Below are positions 42,251 through 51,747 of a stretch of 64,000 nucleotides of DNA, piece after piece. The translations under genes were made by a program, and so were the position numbers. This stretch comes from JACRLW01 sp050181465 (GTDB taxonomy: Bacteria; Planctomycetota; UBA1135; UBA2386). The first letter of the stretch is position 1; each line of letters begins with the position of its first letter. The notes under the pieces were generated by a model. It saw only the letters and a program-made list of their open reading frames with translations, made no database searches and was not told where the DNA came from. The stretch is from NCBI GenBank assembly GCA_050181465.1, contig JBFXDD010000004.1, positions 62,001 to 126,000 on the forward strand, read 5' to 3'.

Positions 42251-42871
42251 ATGCTCTATACCACTTATCCCACCCGGCACAACTTCCGGAACTCCCGATT
42301 CACCCTTGCCGTATTAGTCGTCTGGATTATCGCCTTCTGCGGTTGCGACTGTTCCGATGCCTCAGTATGCCAGAGCGAGACAGACGATCCCACCAGCGGC
42401 CACATCCACACTTTGGTCGCTCGCGACGATCTCCTGAACACCATCGACTTTCGTTCCGGATCGTCCGGCACCACTTGCCGCGACGGCCGCCTCTTCAACA
42501 AATCTGCAATGCTCGGCTTCCATAAATGGGAGGCCGATTCCTTCACTGTGCCGATCTCCGGCGAATTCGTCGCTGGCATAGCCGATCTGGGTACTCCGGC
42601 GAACCCGACCCCGGGGAGCTCCGCCCTCCACGCCGCGACCTGTGATGCCGTGAGACTGTCGATCGGTGCGGAAGGATCCGAAGCGGTTGCGAGCTACGAA
42701 TTGCCAGTCCTGCAACAGAACCCGCGGTCGGTTCAGGTCGCCGCCGGTCACTCGTATGCGGTGACTTTCGGGGATCGACAGTCGATGCAAGTCACCCACG
42801 TCTTCCTCCTCCGCGTGTTGTCGCATCATGCCGAGGACTCGGTCACCATACGTTGGCGCAGGCTCCGATGA
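42251..42871 (+). CDS. Orphan exported lipoprotein
   Basis: A 206-aa protein of unknown function. The N-terminus (RFTLAVLVVWIIAFCGCDC) is a hydrophobic segment ending in several cysteines, consistent with a lipoprotein or anchored protein. The mature part has two further cysteines and a beta-rich look (VQVAAGHSYAVTFGD). The nearest ribosome-binding site (AAGGAG at 42231) is 13-14 bp from the ATG. A three-codon GTG-AGT-CGA-TAA reading frame lies between, with its TAA overlapping the ATG. The base composition here is less GC-rich than the flanks, suggesting acquired DNA. The next gene overlaps its stop by four bases. Confidence 0.6.
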   Translation: MLYTTYPTRHNFRNSRFTLAVLVVWIIAFCGCDCSDASVCQSETDDPTSGHIHTLVARDDLLNTIDFRSGSSGTTCRDGRLFNKSAMLGFHKWEADSFTVPISGEFVAGIADLGTPANPTPGSSALHAATCDAVRLSIGAEGSEAVASYELPVLQQNPRSVQVAAGHSYAVTFGDRQSMQVTHVFLLRVLSHHAEDSVTIRWRRLR

Positions 42872-44421
42872 GGCATCCTCCCCCTGCCCGTGTGGCGCTC
42901 CTGTTGATCGCAGCACTGATCGCGGCGGGCGTGTTCTACCTCCTGAACATGCCGACATCCGAGAGTCAGCTCCAGACCAGGTCGACACACACACCATCGA
43001 CTCACAGTGCTCCAATCCCTCGTTCGGCCGCACCTACAGGGCTCGTGGTGGAGTCGTCACGCGCAGCGACCGCAGTCCACGTCCTCGTTCGAGACCTCGA
43101 GCAGGCACCGCTCCAGGGCATCGCAGTCGATCTCTGGCATCCGATCCTGAAGTTACGCATTTCCGGCTTCACCGATGCGAAGGGCGCCGTTCGCCTTCGC
43201 CCGGGCTTTCCGATGCATGAGGCGGATGTGCGGGCAAACGTCTCTCCGTCTCAGCCCGCGCTGGGCAGTTTGACGACGAGCATCCATGATCTTCCGCGTG
43301 ATGCTTCCGGCCAACTTCTCGTACAACTTCCTCGCCGCTCCAGCTACGTCGAGTTCTGGGTGACCGACGAGGATCATCGCCCGTTTGCCGGTGCAAGCCT
43401 TAGAGTCCGGCCTTCGGATCCTGAGGTGATCACGGACGAACGCGGCTATGCGTGGCTCGGCCCGGTCCTCGAAGGCCTGAACTCGGTGAATATTGAGCTT
43501 GCAGACGATGCCGACACTGACTTGGACCTCCCGACGGCAAACTGGTTTCGATTTGACCCTGCGCGCCACGACAGCGTTTCGAGGGCCGACCTGGTCGTCT
43601 ACCGAAAGCGGGACTTGGTGTTGCAAACGCAACTTCGACCCTCGGGCCCAGCGAAGGTTCGGCTAATACTCCGAAGGCTACGGGGTCCGTATGCGAACTC
43701 TGATTTCAGCGAGCTTGACTTGGAGTTGGATGTCCGGGACCTGCCGAAGACAATCACCGTGGGGTCCGGCGAGTGGAAGATTGAGGCTCTTCCGGATCCT
43801 GAATCGTCGTTCCTCAGCACCGGCACTCAGGTTTTCGAAGTCCGTCGATCAGAGGGAAACGCCGTGGAAGTTCCCGTCGCCGAATCTCACCATTACGTCG
43901 CGGGCCAAGTCCTTGATGCGGATGGCGCGCCCCTCCCGAAAGCCGTGATCACAGCGACAACCTTGAAGCCGTCGACGTTGAAGGAGGCGTTCACCGATGG
44001 CGAAGGGCGTTTCGTGATCTTCGGCTTGCCCAAAGGCGACGTTGTTCTGTGGTGCCGTCCATACCTGTTGCAGTCACTTCCTGGTCGACCCATTTGCTCC
44101 GCGAGGCGTACCGATGCTGTGACTGACTCCGAGGTAGTGATTCACCTTTCCTTGGGGTTGATCGTCGAACTGCACGTTAGCGATACGCGAAAGGAAGGTC
44201 GCGAGTTGCGACTGGACATTCGGGACGCGGACGTGACCGGCCTGAGCTACTTCGACCCCGACGGAGCTGCCCCCTTCCGCATCCACGGGCTAGGCCGCGC
44301 TCAGTACCGCATCCGGCACGACGGCGACCCGACAGAAGGAATCGAGATCTCGCCGAACACGCTCGACCTGACGGAGCAGCAGCCCGGAACCACCATGCGC
44401 GTGGACGTGACCATCCGGTAA
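42868..44421 (+). CDS. Exported carboxypeptidase-regulatory-like domain protein
   Basis: A 517-aa protein with an N-terminal membrane segment (VALLLIAALIAAGVFYLL) and no lipobox. The exported part has several transthyretin-like or carboxypeptidase-regulatory-like beta-sandwiches. Clear examples are VAGQVLDADGAPLPKAVITA, then FTDGEGRFVIFGLPKG (about residues 345-395), and an N-terminal copy VRDLEQAPLQGIAVDLW. Proteins like this are common in Planctomycetota envelopes; their function is unknown. The ATG at 42868 overlaps the preceding TGA (ATGA), so the two are coupled. The DNA is again relatively AT-rich. Confidence 0.7.
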   Translation: MRHPPPARVALLLIAALIAAGVFYLLNMPTSESQLQTRSTHTPSTHSAPIPRSAAPTGLVVESSRAATAVHVLVRDLEQAPLQGIAVDLWHPILKLRISGFTDAKGAVRLRPGFPMHEADVRANVSPSQPALGSLTTSIHDLPRDASGQLLVQLPRRSSYVEFWVTDEDHRPFAGASLRVRPSDPEVITDERGYAWLGPVLEGLNSVNIELADDADTDLDLPTANWFRFDPARHDSVSRADLVVYRKRDLVLQTQLRPSGPAKVRLILRRLRGPYANSDFSELDLELDVRDLPKTITVGSGEWKIEALPDPESSFLSTGTQVFEVRRSEGNAVEVPVAESHHYVAGQVLDADGAPLPKAVITATTLKPSTLKEAFTDGEGRFVIFGLPKGDVVLWCRPYLLQSLPGRPICSARRTDAVTDSEVVIHLSLGLIVELHVSDTRKEGRELRLDIRDADVTGLSYFDPDGAAPFRIHGLGRAQYRIRHDGDPTEGIEISPNTLDLTEQQPGTTMRVDVTIR

Positions 44422-44540
44422 CCCTCGACCGACTTGCCGCAGCGCACGCCCGTCCTGTCCGGAAACTCGAACGCGCTCAACACCGACAACTTACGGCGCT
44501 GCGCCGCGCCGATACGATCGAGTTCCGCCAGCGCGCCTTC

Positions 44541-44891
44541 ATGAGTTCGCTGCGCAATGCAACCGCTACGTGCGTATACAGTCATTCGGAATCCTGGTGT
44601 CTTCCCATCGGCCAATGCTACTACAAGGTCCGAGTGCAGTTCAACATTGGGGCCGGTCGGACCGGTCGTGAGGGGAACAACTGCCATGTTCCGGATGCGG
44701 CCGGCCAAGTGGCGATTGAGCTGGGAACGTCATCAAACGGTCCGCCTATCCTCAGCGGGTGCGGCACATCGAGCTCCAAGTTCTTCGAGGTGTGCTCAAC
44801 TCCTTGTGGGCAACCATGCGGAACACCGCTCTGCTTCACGCTGGTGCAGGTCTCATGTAGCGATTGCGCTGGGACACAACTGCCGATTTGA
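44541..44891 (+). CDS. Small cysteine-rich orphan protein
   Basis: A possible 116-aa protein with ten cysteines, mostly in the C-terminal half (FEVCSTPCGQPCGTPLCF, VSCSDC). No signal peptide is visible from this ATG and no ribosome-binding site is clear. The Cys spacing looks like a disulfide-rich or metal-binding exported domain, so the true start may lie upstream. Overlapping frames on both strands are also open here, so I regard this as tentative. Confidence 0.35.
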   Translation: MSSLRNATATCVYSHSESWCLPIGQCYYKVRVQFNIGAGRTGREGNNCHVPDAAGQVAIELGTSSNGPPILSGCGTSSSKFFEVCSTPCGQPCGTPLCFTLVQVSCSDCAGTQLPI

Positions 44892-44947
44892 TTCGCAACA
44901 AGTCGTCTTCCAATACTTCAATCAGGGCCCACTCGTCGAGTTCCCCC

Positions 44948-45811
44948 ATGCGACACGATCGTGCACAAGCTAGACGATTCATGACTTGGCTCTGCACACT
45001 CGTGCTAGTCGGATTGTGCTGGTGGATTGGCAAGGATCTCAAGATCCGCTCTCCGGATCCGCGCGCCACGCGTCTCCAGCGCGACGCAGTCGTGTCGCCT
45101 CGACACGCGCTCGACGCAGATGCCGCGATCGAGTCCGCTCTCCTAGCGATCGACACGAGGAAAGCCGAGTGGGAGCAAGGCCAAGCGGAGTTGGGCGACT
45201 CGAAACTCGCGTCCACCACCAGAGAGCCTCAGGTCGATCCAGAGTGGGAGGCGTTCCCCCGATCCGAAATCGAGCCAGGGTATTATATTTCTGCACTAAG
45301 CTCGACAATGAGTGCATCCAGCTTGTTTCGGAACAAGTTTCTGAATCCAAACGACTCTTACCTTGCCCCTCCCCAACGAGCGTCGCTGGAGAACTTTCTG
45401 ATATCGATTCGAGCCTCTGTTGATTCCATGGAAAGTGCCGTTTCCAAGGCAGCCAATGAGGAGGCTGGGCGATTGTTTGGATCCGTTCCCCATATTGAAC
45501 TTCCAAAGATATCGAAGCAACATGTAGATGAGGAAGGCAACATCCACGAACTCGAGGGAGTGCCCATCAGCTCTCTCGGTCCCGGAGTCATCCTGTATCG
45601 AGACGGTCAATACTACGGCATCTCGATGCGCGATCTGCCGAGCGCGCGTGACATGTACGCGAGGCGAGCGTACCTAGTCGTGGAAATCGGCGCGGTAATC
45701 ACAGCATGGTTTCAGTTTCATGCCAACCTCACACCGAGTGAGGCTGACGCGATCCTGCAGAACATTGTAGCGCATGCGGAGCGCACTCGAGATCTTGCCA
45801 GAAGGCAGTGA
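44948..45811 (+). CDS. Single-pass membrane protein of unknown function
   Basis: A 287-aa protein starting MRHDRAQARRFMTWL, with one membrane segment (TWLCTLVLVGLCWWIG, about residues 13-28). A soluble helical and acidic domain follows. A central stretch with YYISALSSTMSAS and a C-terminal region with GVILYRDGQYYGISM are distinctive, but I recognise no family. The ATG at 44948 places the basic residues directly before the helix. It follows the coupled pair at 42.2-44.4 kb on the same strand and shares their lower GC content. The IS21 remnant starts 170 bp downstream. Confidence 0.6.
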   Translation: MRHDRAQARRFMTWLCTLVLVGLCWWIGKDLKIRSPDPRATRLQRDAVVSPRHALDADAAIESALLAIDTRKAEWEQGQAELGDSKLASTTREPQVDPEWEAFPRSEIEPGYYISALSSTMSASSLFRNKFLNPNDSYLAPPQRASLENFLISIRASVDSMESAVSKAANEEAGRLFGSVPHIELPKISKQHVDEEGNIHELEGVPISSLGPGVILYRDGQYYGISMRDLPSARDMYARRAYLVVEIGAVITAWFQFHANLTPSEADAILQNIVAHAERTRDLARRQ

Positions 45812-45982
45812 ACTCGCTCCCTGTTCCCATCTCGGGCTCCGCCCTGTGAGTTCCGGAAAGTCTGGCGCCCCGCAGCCGAGCGTTCGTGCGGGCAGGATTT
45901 CTGCAGGAAGTTCGGACTCGGGTTGGCCCTGGCAGGCTGGGGGCAGGCGCCGGCGCGGTAGTCCGAGGGAGTGCTTGACGCC

Positions 45983-46392
45983 ATGAAGCGACTGGAGATC
46001 CAGGCCCTGCGAGGGGTCGGAATGTTGGTTGAGCAGGTTGCTGCACACACCGGGGCGAGAGTCCTCGGAGCGTGCGGCGTGTGGCCAAGGAGCCGCCGAT
46101 CACCGATCCTGCGGCGGTGGTCGACATGGCATCAAGACGCATGGGCGGCCAAGTCCGGTGGCGCAGTACGAGCCGACGATCACGGGTTGGCTGGCGGAGG
46201 ATCCGAAGCTGCCGAGTAACCACGTGCTGGAGCGGCTGCGAGACCAGGGCTACCACGGATCGAAGACGGCGGTCTACGACTTGGTTCGCCGCCTTCGACC
46301 GGCGACTCCGCAGCACGGCGGGTCACGCTTTGAGGGGTTGCCTGGCGAGGTCAGCCAGCACGACTTCGGCGAGGTCGCGGTGCGGAATCGAC
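45983..46392 (+). pseudogene. Degraded IS21-type IstA transposase, N-terminal part
   Basis: Three frames together read as the start of IstA. The first has MKRLEIQALRGVGMLVEQVA. After a shift near 46045 a second has SVRRVAKEPPITDPAAVV. After another shift near 46140 a third has YEPTITGWLAEDPKLPSN, then HVLERLRDQGYHGSKTAVYD and FEGLPGEVSQHDFGEV. These match the helix-turn-helix, linker and start of the DDE domain of IS21-family IstA. About 140 of ~500 residues remain, no IstB follows, and homology stops before the exported protein at 46504. The element is dead; clear ends were not found. Confidence 0.75.
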
Positions 46393-46503
46393 TCGGGTCG
46401 CACCCCCGGACCCGCGATGTCGCAGGCTCTCCCATCGCCACCGCGCGCGAGGGGGCGCATGATCGGTGCCGCTTTCTTCGGTTACCGTCGCCCAGACAAC
46501 CCG

Positions 46504-49500
46504 ATGTCGGATCACCCAAGCACCAGCCCCAGCTTCGTCGCTCTGATCTTGCTCGCCGCTGCGCTCGGCAGCCAGGAACCGATTCGTGCGCCGATGTCGT
46601 CGGAAGTCGCCGAATTGCTCGAGCAATCGGTTTGGCGGGTCGCCGGCTCCAACGGCGACTTCGCAGGTTCCTTCGCGCCGATCCTGGTCGGCAACGGAAG
46701 GGTCGCTGCCGCGACGGCAACGGGTCCTTCCGCGAGTTCGCTGGCGGCGATCGTCGGCCCGCACTACGGCGCGGGCGACCCGAACGCGGTCGGGCAGGGC
46801 ACCTTCGGCAGCCTCGCCGTGGAGTTGATCGACGAAGCCGGCAATCCGCGGCGCATCCACGGCATCGCCGCCGCGCGCGTGGTCGATGCGCCGATCGCGG
46901 TCAGCGAAGACCTCAGCGGATCGGTCGCCCTGCGCAGCACCCTGTTTCCGGACGCGACGGCCGCGCGGCTGACCCTCGTTCTGGACGTCGAGTCACTCGA
47001 CGGCACGAGCCTGCGCGGTCGCGGCGTGCGCGTCACGCCCTCGAGTCCGAGCACGGCGATCGACGACCGGCTTCGCCTCGAGTCCCGCTGGGCGGTCGCC
47101 GAGCTCCGGCTGAGTGGTGCGCGGGTCGACGGGTCCGCGCTGCGCATCGACTTCGGCGACGCCACCAAGTGGCAAGGCGTGCTCGAGATCGAGACGGGCA
47201 CCGGCGACGGCGTCACACTCCGACCTTCGCCCGACCGCGCGACATTGGCGAACGAGCTGCGTGAAGTGCTCACGCAGTGGCGACAGCGTGTCGCGCGAGG
47301 ACCCAAGGTCGATACCGATCATCGCCGGTTGCTCGATCTCTACCGCGAGCAACGCCTTCAGTTGTTGATCCAACGCTGTGCGTCGACGGGCGCGATCGTT
47401 CCGCTACTGGGAGTTCGTGAGATCGATCTGTGGACCCAGGTTCACGCGACCATCGGTCTCCTGCGCGTTGGCTTCGTCGCCGAGGCAAAGGGTGTAATCG
47501 AACTCGTGCACGAGTCGGTCCGACGCCACGGTGCGATTCGCACCAGTTACCCCTTGTCGCCGAACCCGGCGGTCGCCGCGACTCCCATCGACTCGATCGA
47601 CGGCTGGCGAACGATGGCGATGCCGGCCGGCGGACTGCCGTCGATGTTGCTGCTGCAGCACTACTGGTACTGGCGGGCCACTCGCGACGTCACGCCCGTC
47701 GAGTCGCACTGGCTGCTCTTGGACGCGTGCCTCAAGCGCGTCGTGCGCGGTACCGACTCGATGATCGAATTCGTCGGCGACGAACCGGAGTGTCCGACCG
47801 CGTTCCACCGCGCGTATCCCGATGCCCTGGGCGACGACCCGCGCCTCTTCGGTCTCGGCGACGAACGGTCGCGACCGTATTCCTTCGCCAACGGCGTGCG
47901 CTTCCTCCTGTCGCTGCAAGCGTGGGGCGAGATGGCGGATGCCCGCGACGTCCTGGCGCGACCCGACGAATGGAAGGCCGGCACGCCGAGCGACGCGCCG
48001 TCACGCGGCGCCATGGAGCGAATGGTCGCGATCCTCGGTGACATCGAGCGACGATTCTGGATCGAAGACCTCGGTCGCTTCGCCGCGGCGGTCAGCGCAG
48101 TCGACGGCTCACCGGTCCGCGAAGCCTTCGCTCCGGCCAATCTGTTTCCGCTCTGGATCGGCTGGACCTACCCGACCGGCGAGAAGAGCCGCGACAACCT
48201 TGCGAGCAGTCTCCGCGGTCTCTGGCTCGACGGTGTGCGCGTCGGCAGCACACGCAACCTCGCACTCGCACGCGGAGAGGCGATCGGCATGCTGCTGGTC
48301 GCCGCGAGTGAGCGCGACGACAAGCGCCGTATGGAGGTCTTCGATGAAGTGCTCCGCCAAGCGGAACCGGTGGCAACGTTCAGTGAATGGCGAAGTGCCG
48401 AGGGACGCGCCTTGGGGGTCGCCGCCGACCCGGCCGTCGGCGCGATCAATCTCGACGCACTCATGTTCGGAATGCTCGGCGTTCGCACCGTCGCCGTGCC
48501 GAGTTGGGACGATGACGACATCCGACTCGAACTGCGTCTGCCGAAGGATGCGCAGTATCTGAGCGTCCGCAACCTCACCAAGGACGCGCGCACGCTCGAC
48601 GTCTTCGTGCGACGCTCGGTCGCACCGATGACCGAGGAGGAGCGGCGTGCCAACGACCTCGAGCCGGACGAACGACGTCGCGACCCGACTCAGCCGCAAG
48701 AGCGACTGCACTTCGTCGTCGAACTGATCGACGGCAATCCCAAGGACGGTTACTACCACGCCGACATCGACGCCTTGGGCACGATGTTCGTGCGATTCTT
48801 GCGCAAGGACCCGCCCAAGGCGGAGGGCGAGCCGGACCTTCGTCGCATCGAGGAGTTCCAGTACAGCACGCCGGACCGACTCGAGTTCCTTCCCGATCGC
48901 AGCGGCCCCGGCGATCCCCCCGGCCCCCGCCGGATGCCGGACGACCTGCTCACGACACACACACTGCTCCTGACTGCACGCGAGAGCTTGGCAAAGCTCG
49001 CGCATGGCGAAGGCGTGATCGTGATGGACAGCCGCGCTCCGCTCGCGATCCGCGATCTGGAAGCGCTCCTCTTGGACGGAGAGAAGCGTCGCATCGCGCG
49101 GCTCGTGCTCGATCACGGTTTCGATCCACGACCGCCGGCGAGTTGGAACGGCGCACTCTGGCGATCCAACGCCTGGCAGACACTGCTCGAACGCTACCAA
49201 CGTGGTGGCGGCAAAGTCGGCGATCTCGAGTTCGTGCGTCGGGTGCTCGTCGACGGTGTGGAGCTGAGCGCAGCAGCGGACGGCGCCATCGTGCTGCCCC
49301 CGGGGCCCAACGCGGCGGTCATCGAAGTCCCACTGCCGGCGTCGCGCCCCCGCGTGATCCGCACGCTTCACGTGGGAACGAACGTCGCTCTCCTGGTTCT
49401 CTCCGGCGAGCGTGTTCTCCTCGACGCGAAGGCACAGGTGCCGTCCGCCCCCGACGGCCATGCGATCGTGCTCGCTGAGGACACGACCGACTCGCTTCGA

Positions 49501-49581
49501 ATCGAAGTCAGCGCCGAGCCGACCACAGAACGCCGTGTGTTCTTGCGATTCGCCGGCGGCGACGGTCTGCCGCTGCGCTGA
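46504..49581 (+). CDS. Large secreted protein of unknown function
   Basis: A 1,025-aa protein with a Sec signal (SFVALILLAAALGSQEP) starting at the ATG at 46504; an in-frame ATG 15 codons upstream (46459) is an alternative. The N-terminal ~250 residues are beta-rich. The middle is helical, with Trp/Gly-rich segments (REIDLWTQVHATIGLLRVG, MPAGGLPSMLLLQHYWYWR) that recall alpha/alpha-toroid glycosidases. The C-terminal ~300 residues are mixed. The glycosidase idea is weak; no catalytic acid can be assigned. It starts just after the IS21 remnant, which may have truncated or replaced its original promoter. It is convergent with the anti-sigma gene, 7 bp away. Confidence 0.6.
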   Translation: MSDHPSTSPSFVALILLAAALGSQEPIRAPMSSEVAELLEQSVWRVAGSNGDFAGSFAPILVGNGRVAAATATGPSASSLAAIVGPHYGAGDPNAVGQGTFGSLAVELIDEAGNPRRIHGIAAARVVDAPIAVSEDLSGSVALRSTLFPDATAARLTLVLDVESLDGTSLRGRGVRVTPSSPSTAIDDRLRLESRWAVAELRLSGARVDGSALRIDFGDATKWQGVLEIETGTGDGVTLRPSPDRATLANELREVLTQWRQRVARGPKVDTDHRRLLDLYREQRLQLLIQRCASTGAIVPLLGVREIDLWTQVHATIGLLRVGFVAEAKGVIELVHESVRRHGAIRTSYPLSPNPAVAATPIDSIDGWRTMAMPAGGLPSMLLLQHYWYWRATRDVTPVESHWLLLDACLKRVVRGTDSMIEFVGDEPECPTAFHRAYPDALGDDPRLFGLGDERSRPYSFANGVRFLLSLQAWGEMADARDVLARPDEWKAGTPSDAPSRGAMERMVAILGDIERRFWIEDLGRFAAAVSAVDGSPVREAFAPANLFPLWIGWTYPTGEKSRDNLASSLRGLWLDGVRVGSTRNLALARGEAIGMLLVAASERDDKRRMEVFDEVLRQAEPVATFSEWRSAEGRALGVAADPAVGAINLDALMFGMLGVRTVAVPSWDDDDIRLELRLPKDAQYLSVRNLTKDARTLDVFVRRSVAPMTEEERRANDLEPDERRRDPTQPQERLHFVVELIDGNPKDGYYHADIDALGTMFVRFLRKDPPKAEGEPDLRRIEEFQYSTPDRLEFLPDRSGPGDPPGPRRMPDDLLTTHTLLLTARESLAKLAHGEGVIVMDSRAPLAIRDLEALLLDGEKRRIARLVLDHGFDPRPPASWNGALWRSNAWQTLLERYQRGGGKVGDLEFVRRVLVDGVELSAAADGAIVLPPGPNAAVIEVPLPASRPRVIRTLHVGTNVALLVLSGERVLLDAKAQVPSAPDGHAIVLAEDTTDSLRIEVSAEPTTERRVFLRFAGGDGLPLR

Positions 49582-49588
49582 TCCGCCG

Positions 49589-51136
49589 TCACTTCGGCTT
49601 CTCGACCCCGCTCTTCTTCGGCGGCGTCGTCGCCGGTGGCGGGCCTTGGCTGCCCGCGGGACCGGGCGAACTCGGACCACCGGGCGTAGGGCCGCCGACC
49701 GGAGGAACCACGGCGGGGAGCCGCCGGATCACGATCCAGGTGGAGTCGTGAGCAGGGCGCTGTGCGGCGCCGGGTTGGACCTGCCGTTCTTCGGTGACCC
49801 GTTCCTGCTCGCCATCCTGTCGCGTCGGCTCGGGCTGACCGAGCTTGGTCGCCGTCGACGGCGGCGCGAACCAACGCCGAACACTGAGTCGACCGGCGAC
49901 TCGGCGGACGCCCTCGGCCAGCCGACCGAGCGCAGCATCCATTAGCTGCGGCTCGCCCTCGATGGTGTAGACCTCGTCGGACGGACGCGCCACGTAGGCC
50001 CCCGGAGCCTCGGCGACGGGCGCGCTATCTGCCACCTCAGCAGGCGCGCCGGGAAGCGCTGGGAGGGGCACGAGTGGAACTCCGAGTTCGAAGGCTGCGA
50101 GATCCACCGAGGGACGACCATTCGCGGCAGCCGGACTCGGCAGCTCGACCAGATAGACCAACGCGCCGAGCGAGTCGCGCGCGCCATCAGTCGGCGAGTC
50201 AATGATCGTCCTCATTGCTGATCGTGCAGACAGGTCGAGGAGATCGACCTTGCGCCTCGGTTCTCCGCCGCGCGCTGCCGAGGGGTCCGAGGACGGGGAG
50301 GCCCCGCTGCTCACCCCCGGAACATGGTCGCGGCCGAGGAAGAACACGTCCTTCGATTCACGGTCGGCCGGAGCGGACTCCGAATCGAAGATGCCGCGAA
50401 GTCGATGGCGAAGATCCTTCTCTCCGGCGGCAAGGGATTCCTCCGCCGATCCGCGGACCACTTCGTTCTCGGCTTGGCGGCGGGCGGTCAGCGTCGACGA
50501 TTCCTGCGACTCGACACCCGCGCGAAGTTCAGGCTCCGCTGCCCCGGCAGCTACGTCCTGCCCGGCCTCGAAGAATCCGGACCGCTCGCTCTTCGCTTCA
50601 TCGTCGGCCAGCGCCGCGGGCTGCCGCGCGTCCTCCCAACGAGTCTGACCAGGCCCGAGTAGCTTGTCCTTCGGCTGGATCTCCGTCAGTTCGGCTTGCT
50701 CTTCGGCGGCCGCACCGCCCGCAGGCGGCCCGTCGGCGTGGATCGACTCACGGGATGGGCGAACGAAAGCGAGCGAGTCCTTGTCCAGGGGCTCGCGGTC
50801 TACGGAGCCGGTGCTCAGACGTTGCGCCACGAACCACAGGCCCACCAACAAACTGGCTGCCAGTGCGCTGCCGAGCAGCGGCAAGACTCGCCAACGCCGC
50901 TCCTCGCGCCGTGCTACGGTCGCCGCCATCACACGGTCGGTGAACTGCGGACCGAGGGACTCACCGCCGCGCAGCGCTCCTCGCAGCGCCATGACGCGAT
51001 CGCGATAGGCCTCGGCGGCCGCACGCAGTTGCGGGTTGACCCGCAACTCCGCCTCAAAGCGGGTTCGCTGGACTTCATCGAGTTCGTCATCGACCCAGTC
51101 GGCGATGCGCTCGTCGTCGATCGGACGCTTGGTCAT
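49589..51136 (-). CDS. Transmembrane anti-sigma factor
   Basis: A 515-aa protein. The N-terminal ~75 residues (RIADWVDDELDEVQRTRFEAEL) form the helical anti-sigma domain; the HxxxCxxC zinc motif is absent, as in many non-zinc ASD proteins. One membrane helix follows (VLPLLGSALAASLLVGLWFVA, about residues 84-104). A long extracytoplasmic tail rich in Ala/Glu/Ser/Pro contains a beta-rich segment near residues 310-430. The end is Pro/Gly-rich (about 460-515). The ATG overlaps the sigma factor stop by four bases (ATGA), the standard sigma/anti-sigma coupling. It presumably holds the ECF factor at the membrane until an envelope signal arrives. Confidence 0.82.
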   Translation of the reverse strand: MTKRPIDDERIADWVDDELDEVQRTRFEAELRVNPQLRAAAEAYRDRVMALRGALRGGESLGPQFTDRVMAATVARREERRWRVLPLLGSALAASLLVGLWFVAQRLSTGSVDREPLDKDSLAFVRPSRESIHADGPPAGGAAAEEQAELTEIQPKDKLLGPGQTRWEDARQPAALADDEAKSERSGFFEAGQDVAAGAAEPELRAGVESQESSTLTARRQAENEVVRGSAEESLAAGEKDLRHRLRGIFDSESAPADRESKDVFFLGRDHVPGVSSGASPSSDPSAARGGEPRRKVDLLDLSARSAMRTIIDSPTDGARDSLGALVYLVELPSPAAANGRPSVDLAAFELGVPLVPLPALPGAPAEVADSAPVAEAPGAYVARPSDEVYTIEGEPQLMDAALGRLAEGVRRVAGRLSVRRWFAPPSTATKLGQPEPTRQDGEQERVTEERQVQPGAAQRPAHDSTWIVIRRLPAVVPPVGGPTPGGPSSPGPAGSQGPPPATTPPKKSGVEKPK

Positions 51137-51747
51137 CGGTCGAAGCCCTCCAGCATCTCCTGCAGCAACACGCGGCCGCGGTGGATCCGCGACCGCACCG
51201 TACCCTTCGGAATCCCGAGCACTTCCGCGATCTCCTCGTAGCCGAGCCCTTGCTGGTCTCGCAGGACGACCGCGTCGCGGAACTCGTCCGGCAGCCGCTG
51301 CATGGCCGCCCGCGCCGCGGCGGCGAACTCGGCCTGGTCGGCACGCATGGCCGGGTCGACTTCGCGCGAGGGTGGTTGGAGGTAGAGGTCGTCCGTCCCG
51401 GCCAACGGTGCGTCGATCGAGACCTCCCGATGTCGTCCCCGCTTGATCGTGCGCCGGCTGCGGTACTCGGTGATCGTCGTGTTCATCGCGATCGTGTGCA
51501 GCCAGACCGGAAAGCGAACCCCCAGATCGAATCGAGGCAGCCCTCGCCAGGCCCGCAGGAACACCTCCTGACAGAGGTCCTCGGCCTGACTGCGGTCACA
51601 CTTGAGAATGCGCATCGCGAGACGGAACACGTGATCTTGGTAACGCTCGACCAGCACCCGGAACGCATCGCCGTCACCGCCCTGAGCGCGCCTTACCACG
51701 GCAGCTTCTTCGGGGTCGTGCTCGCGCGCGGAGGCGTCGCCGGACAT
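51133..51747 (-). CDS. ECF RNA polymerase sigma factor
   Basis: A ~204-aa sigma-70 family group 4 factor. Region 2 is clear (FRVLVERYQDHVFRLAMRIL, CDRSQAEDLCQEVFLRAW, FPVWLHTIAMNTTITEYR), and so is region 4 (LPDEFRDAVVLRDQQGLGY, then EEIAEVLGIPKGTVRSRI). Region 3 is absent, as expected. The start is uncertain; an ATG seven codons upstream (51768) is an alternative, and neither has a strong ribosome-binding site. It is the first gene of a sigma/anti-sigma pair and divergent from the zinc-ribbon gene at 51958, so the 51748-51957 gap should contain its promoter, possibly autoregulated. Confidence 0.92.
   Translation of the reverse strand: MSGDASAREHDPEEAAVVRRAQGGDGDAFRVLVERYQDHVFRLAMRILKCDRSQAEDLCQEVFLRAWRGLPRFDLGVRFPVWLHTIAMNTTITEYRSRRTIKRGRHREVSIDAPLAGTDDLYLQPPSREVDPAMRADQAEFAAAARAAMQRLPDEFRDAVVLRDQQGLGYEEIAEVLGIPKGTVRSRIHRGRVLLQEMLEGFDR

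Noticed and set aside
44301..44708. Minus-strand gene overlapping the end of the regulatory-like gene
   Set aside because: It overlaps a well-supported gene and has no recognisable features.
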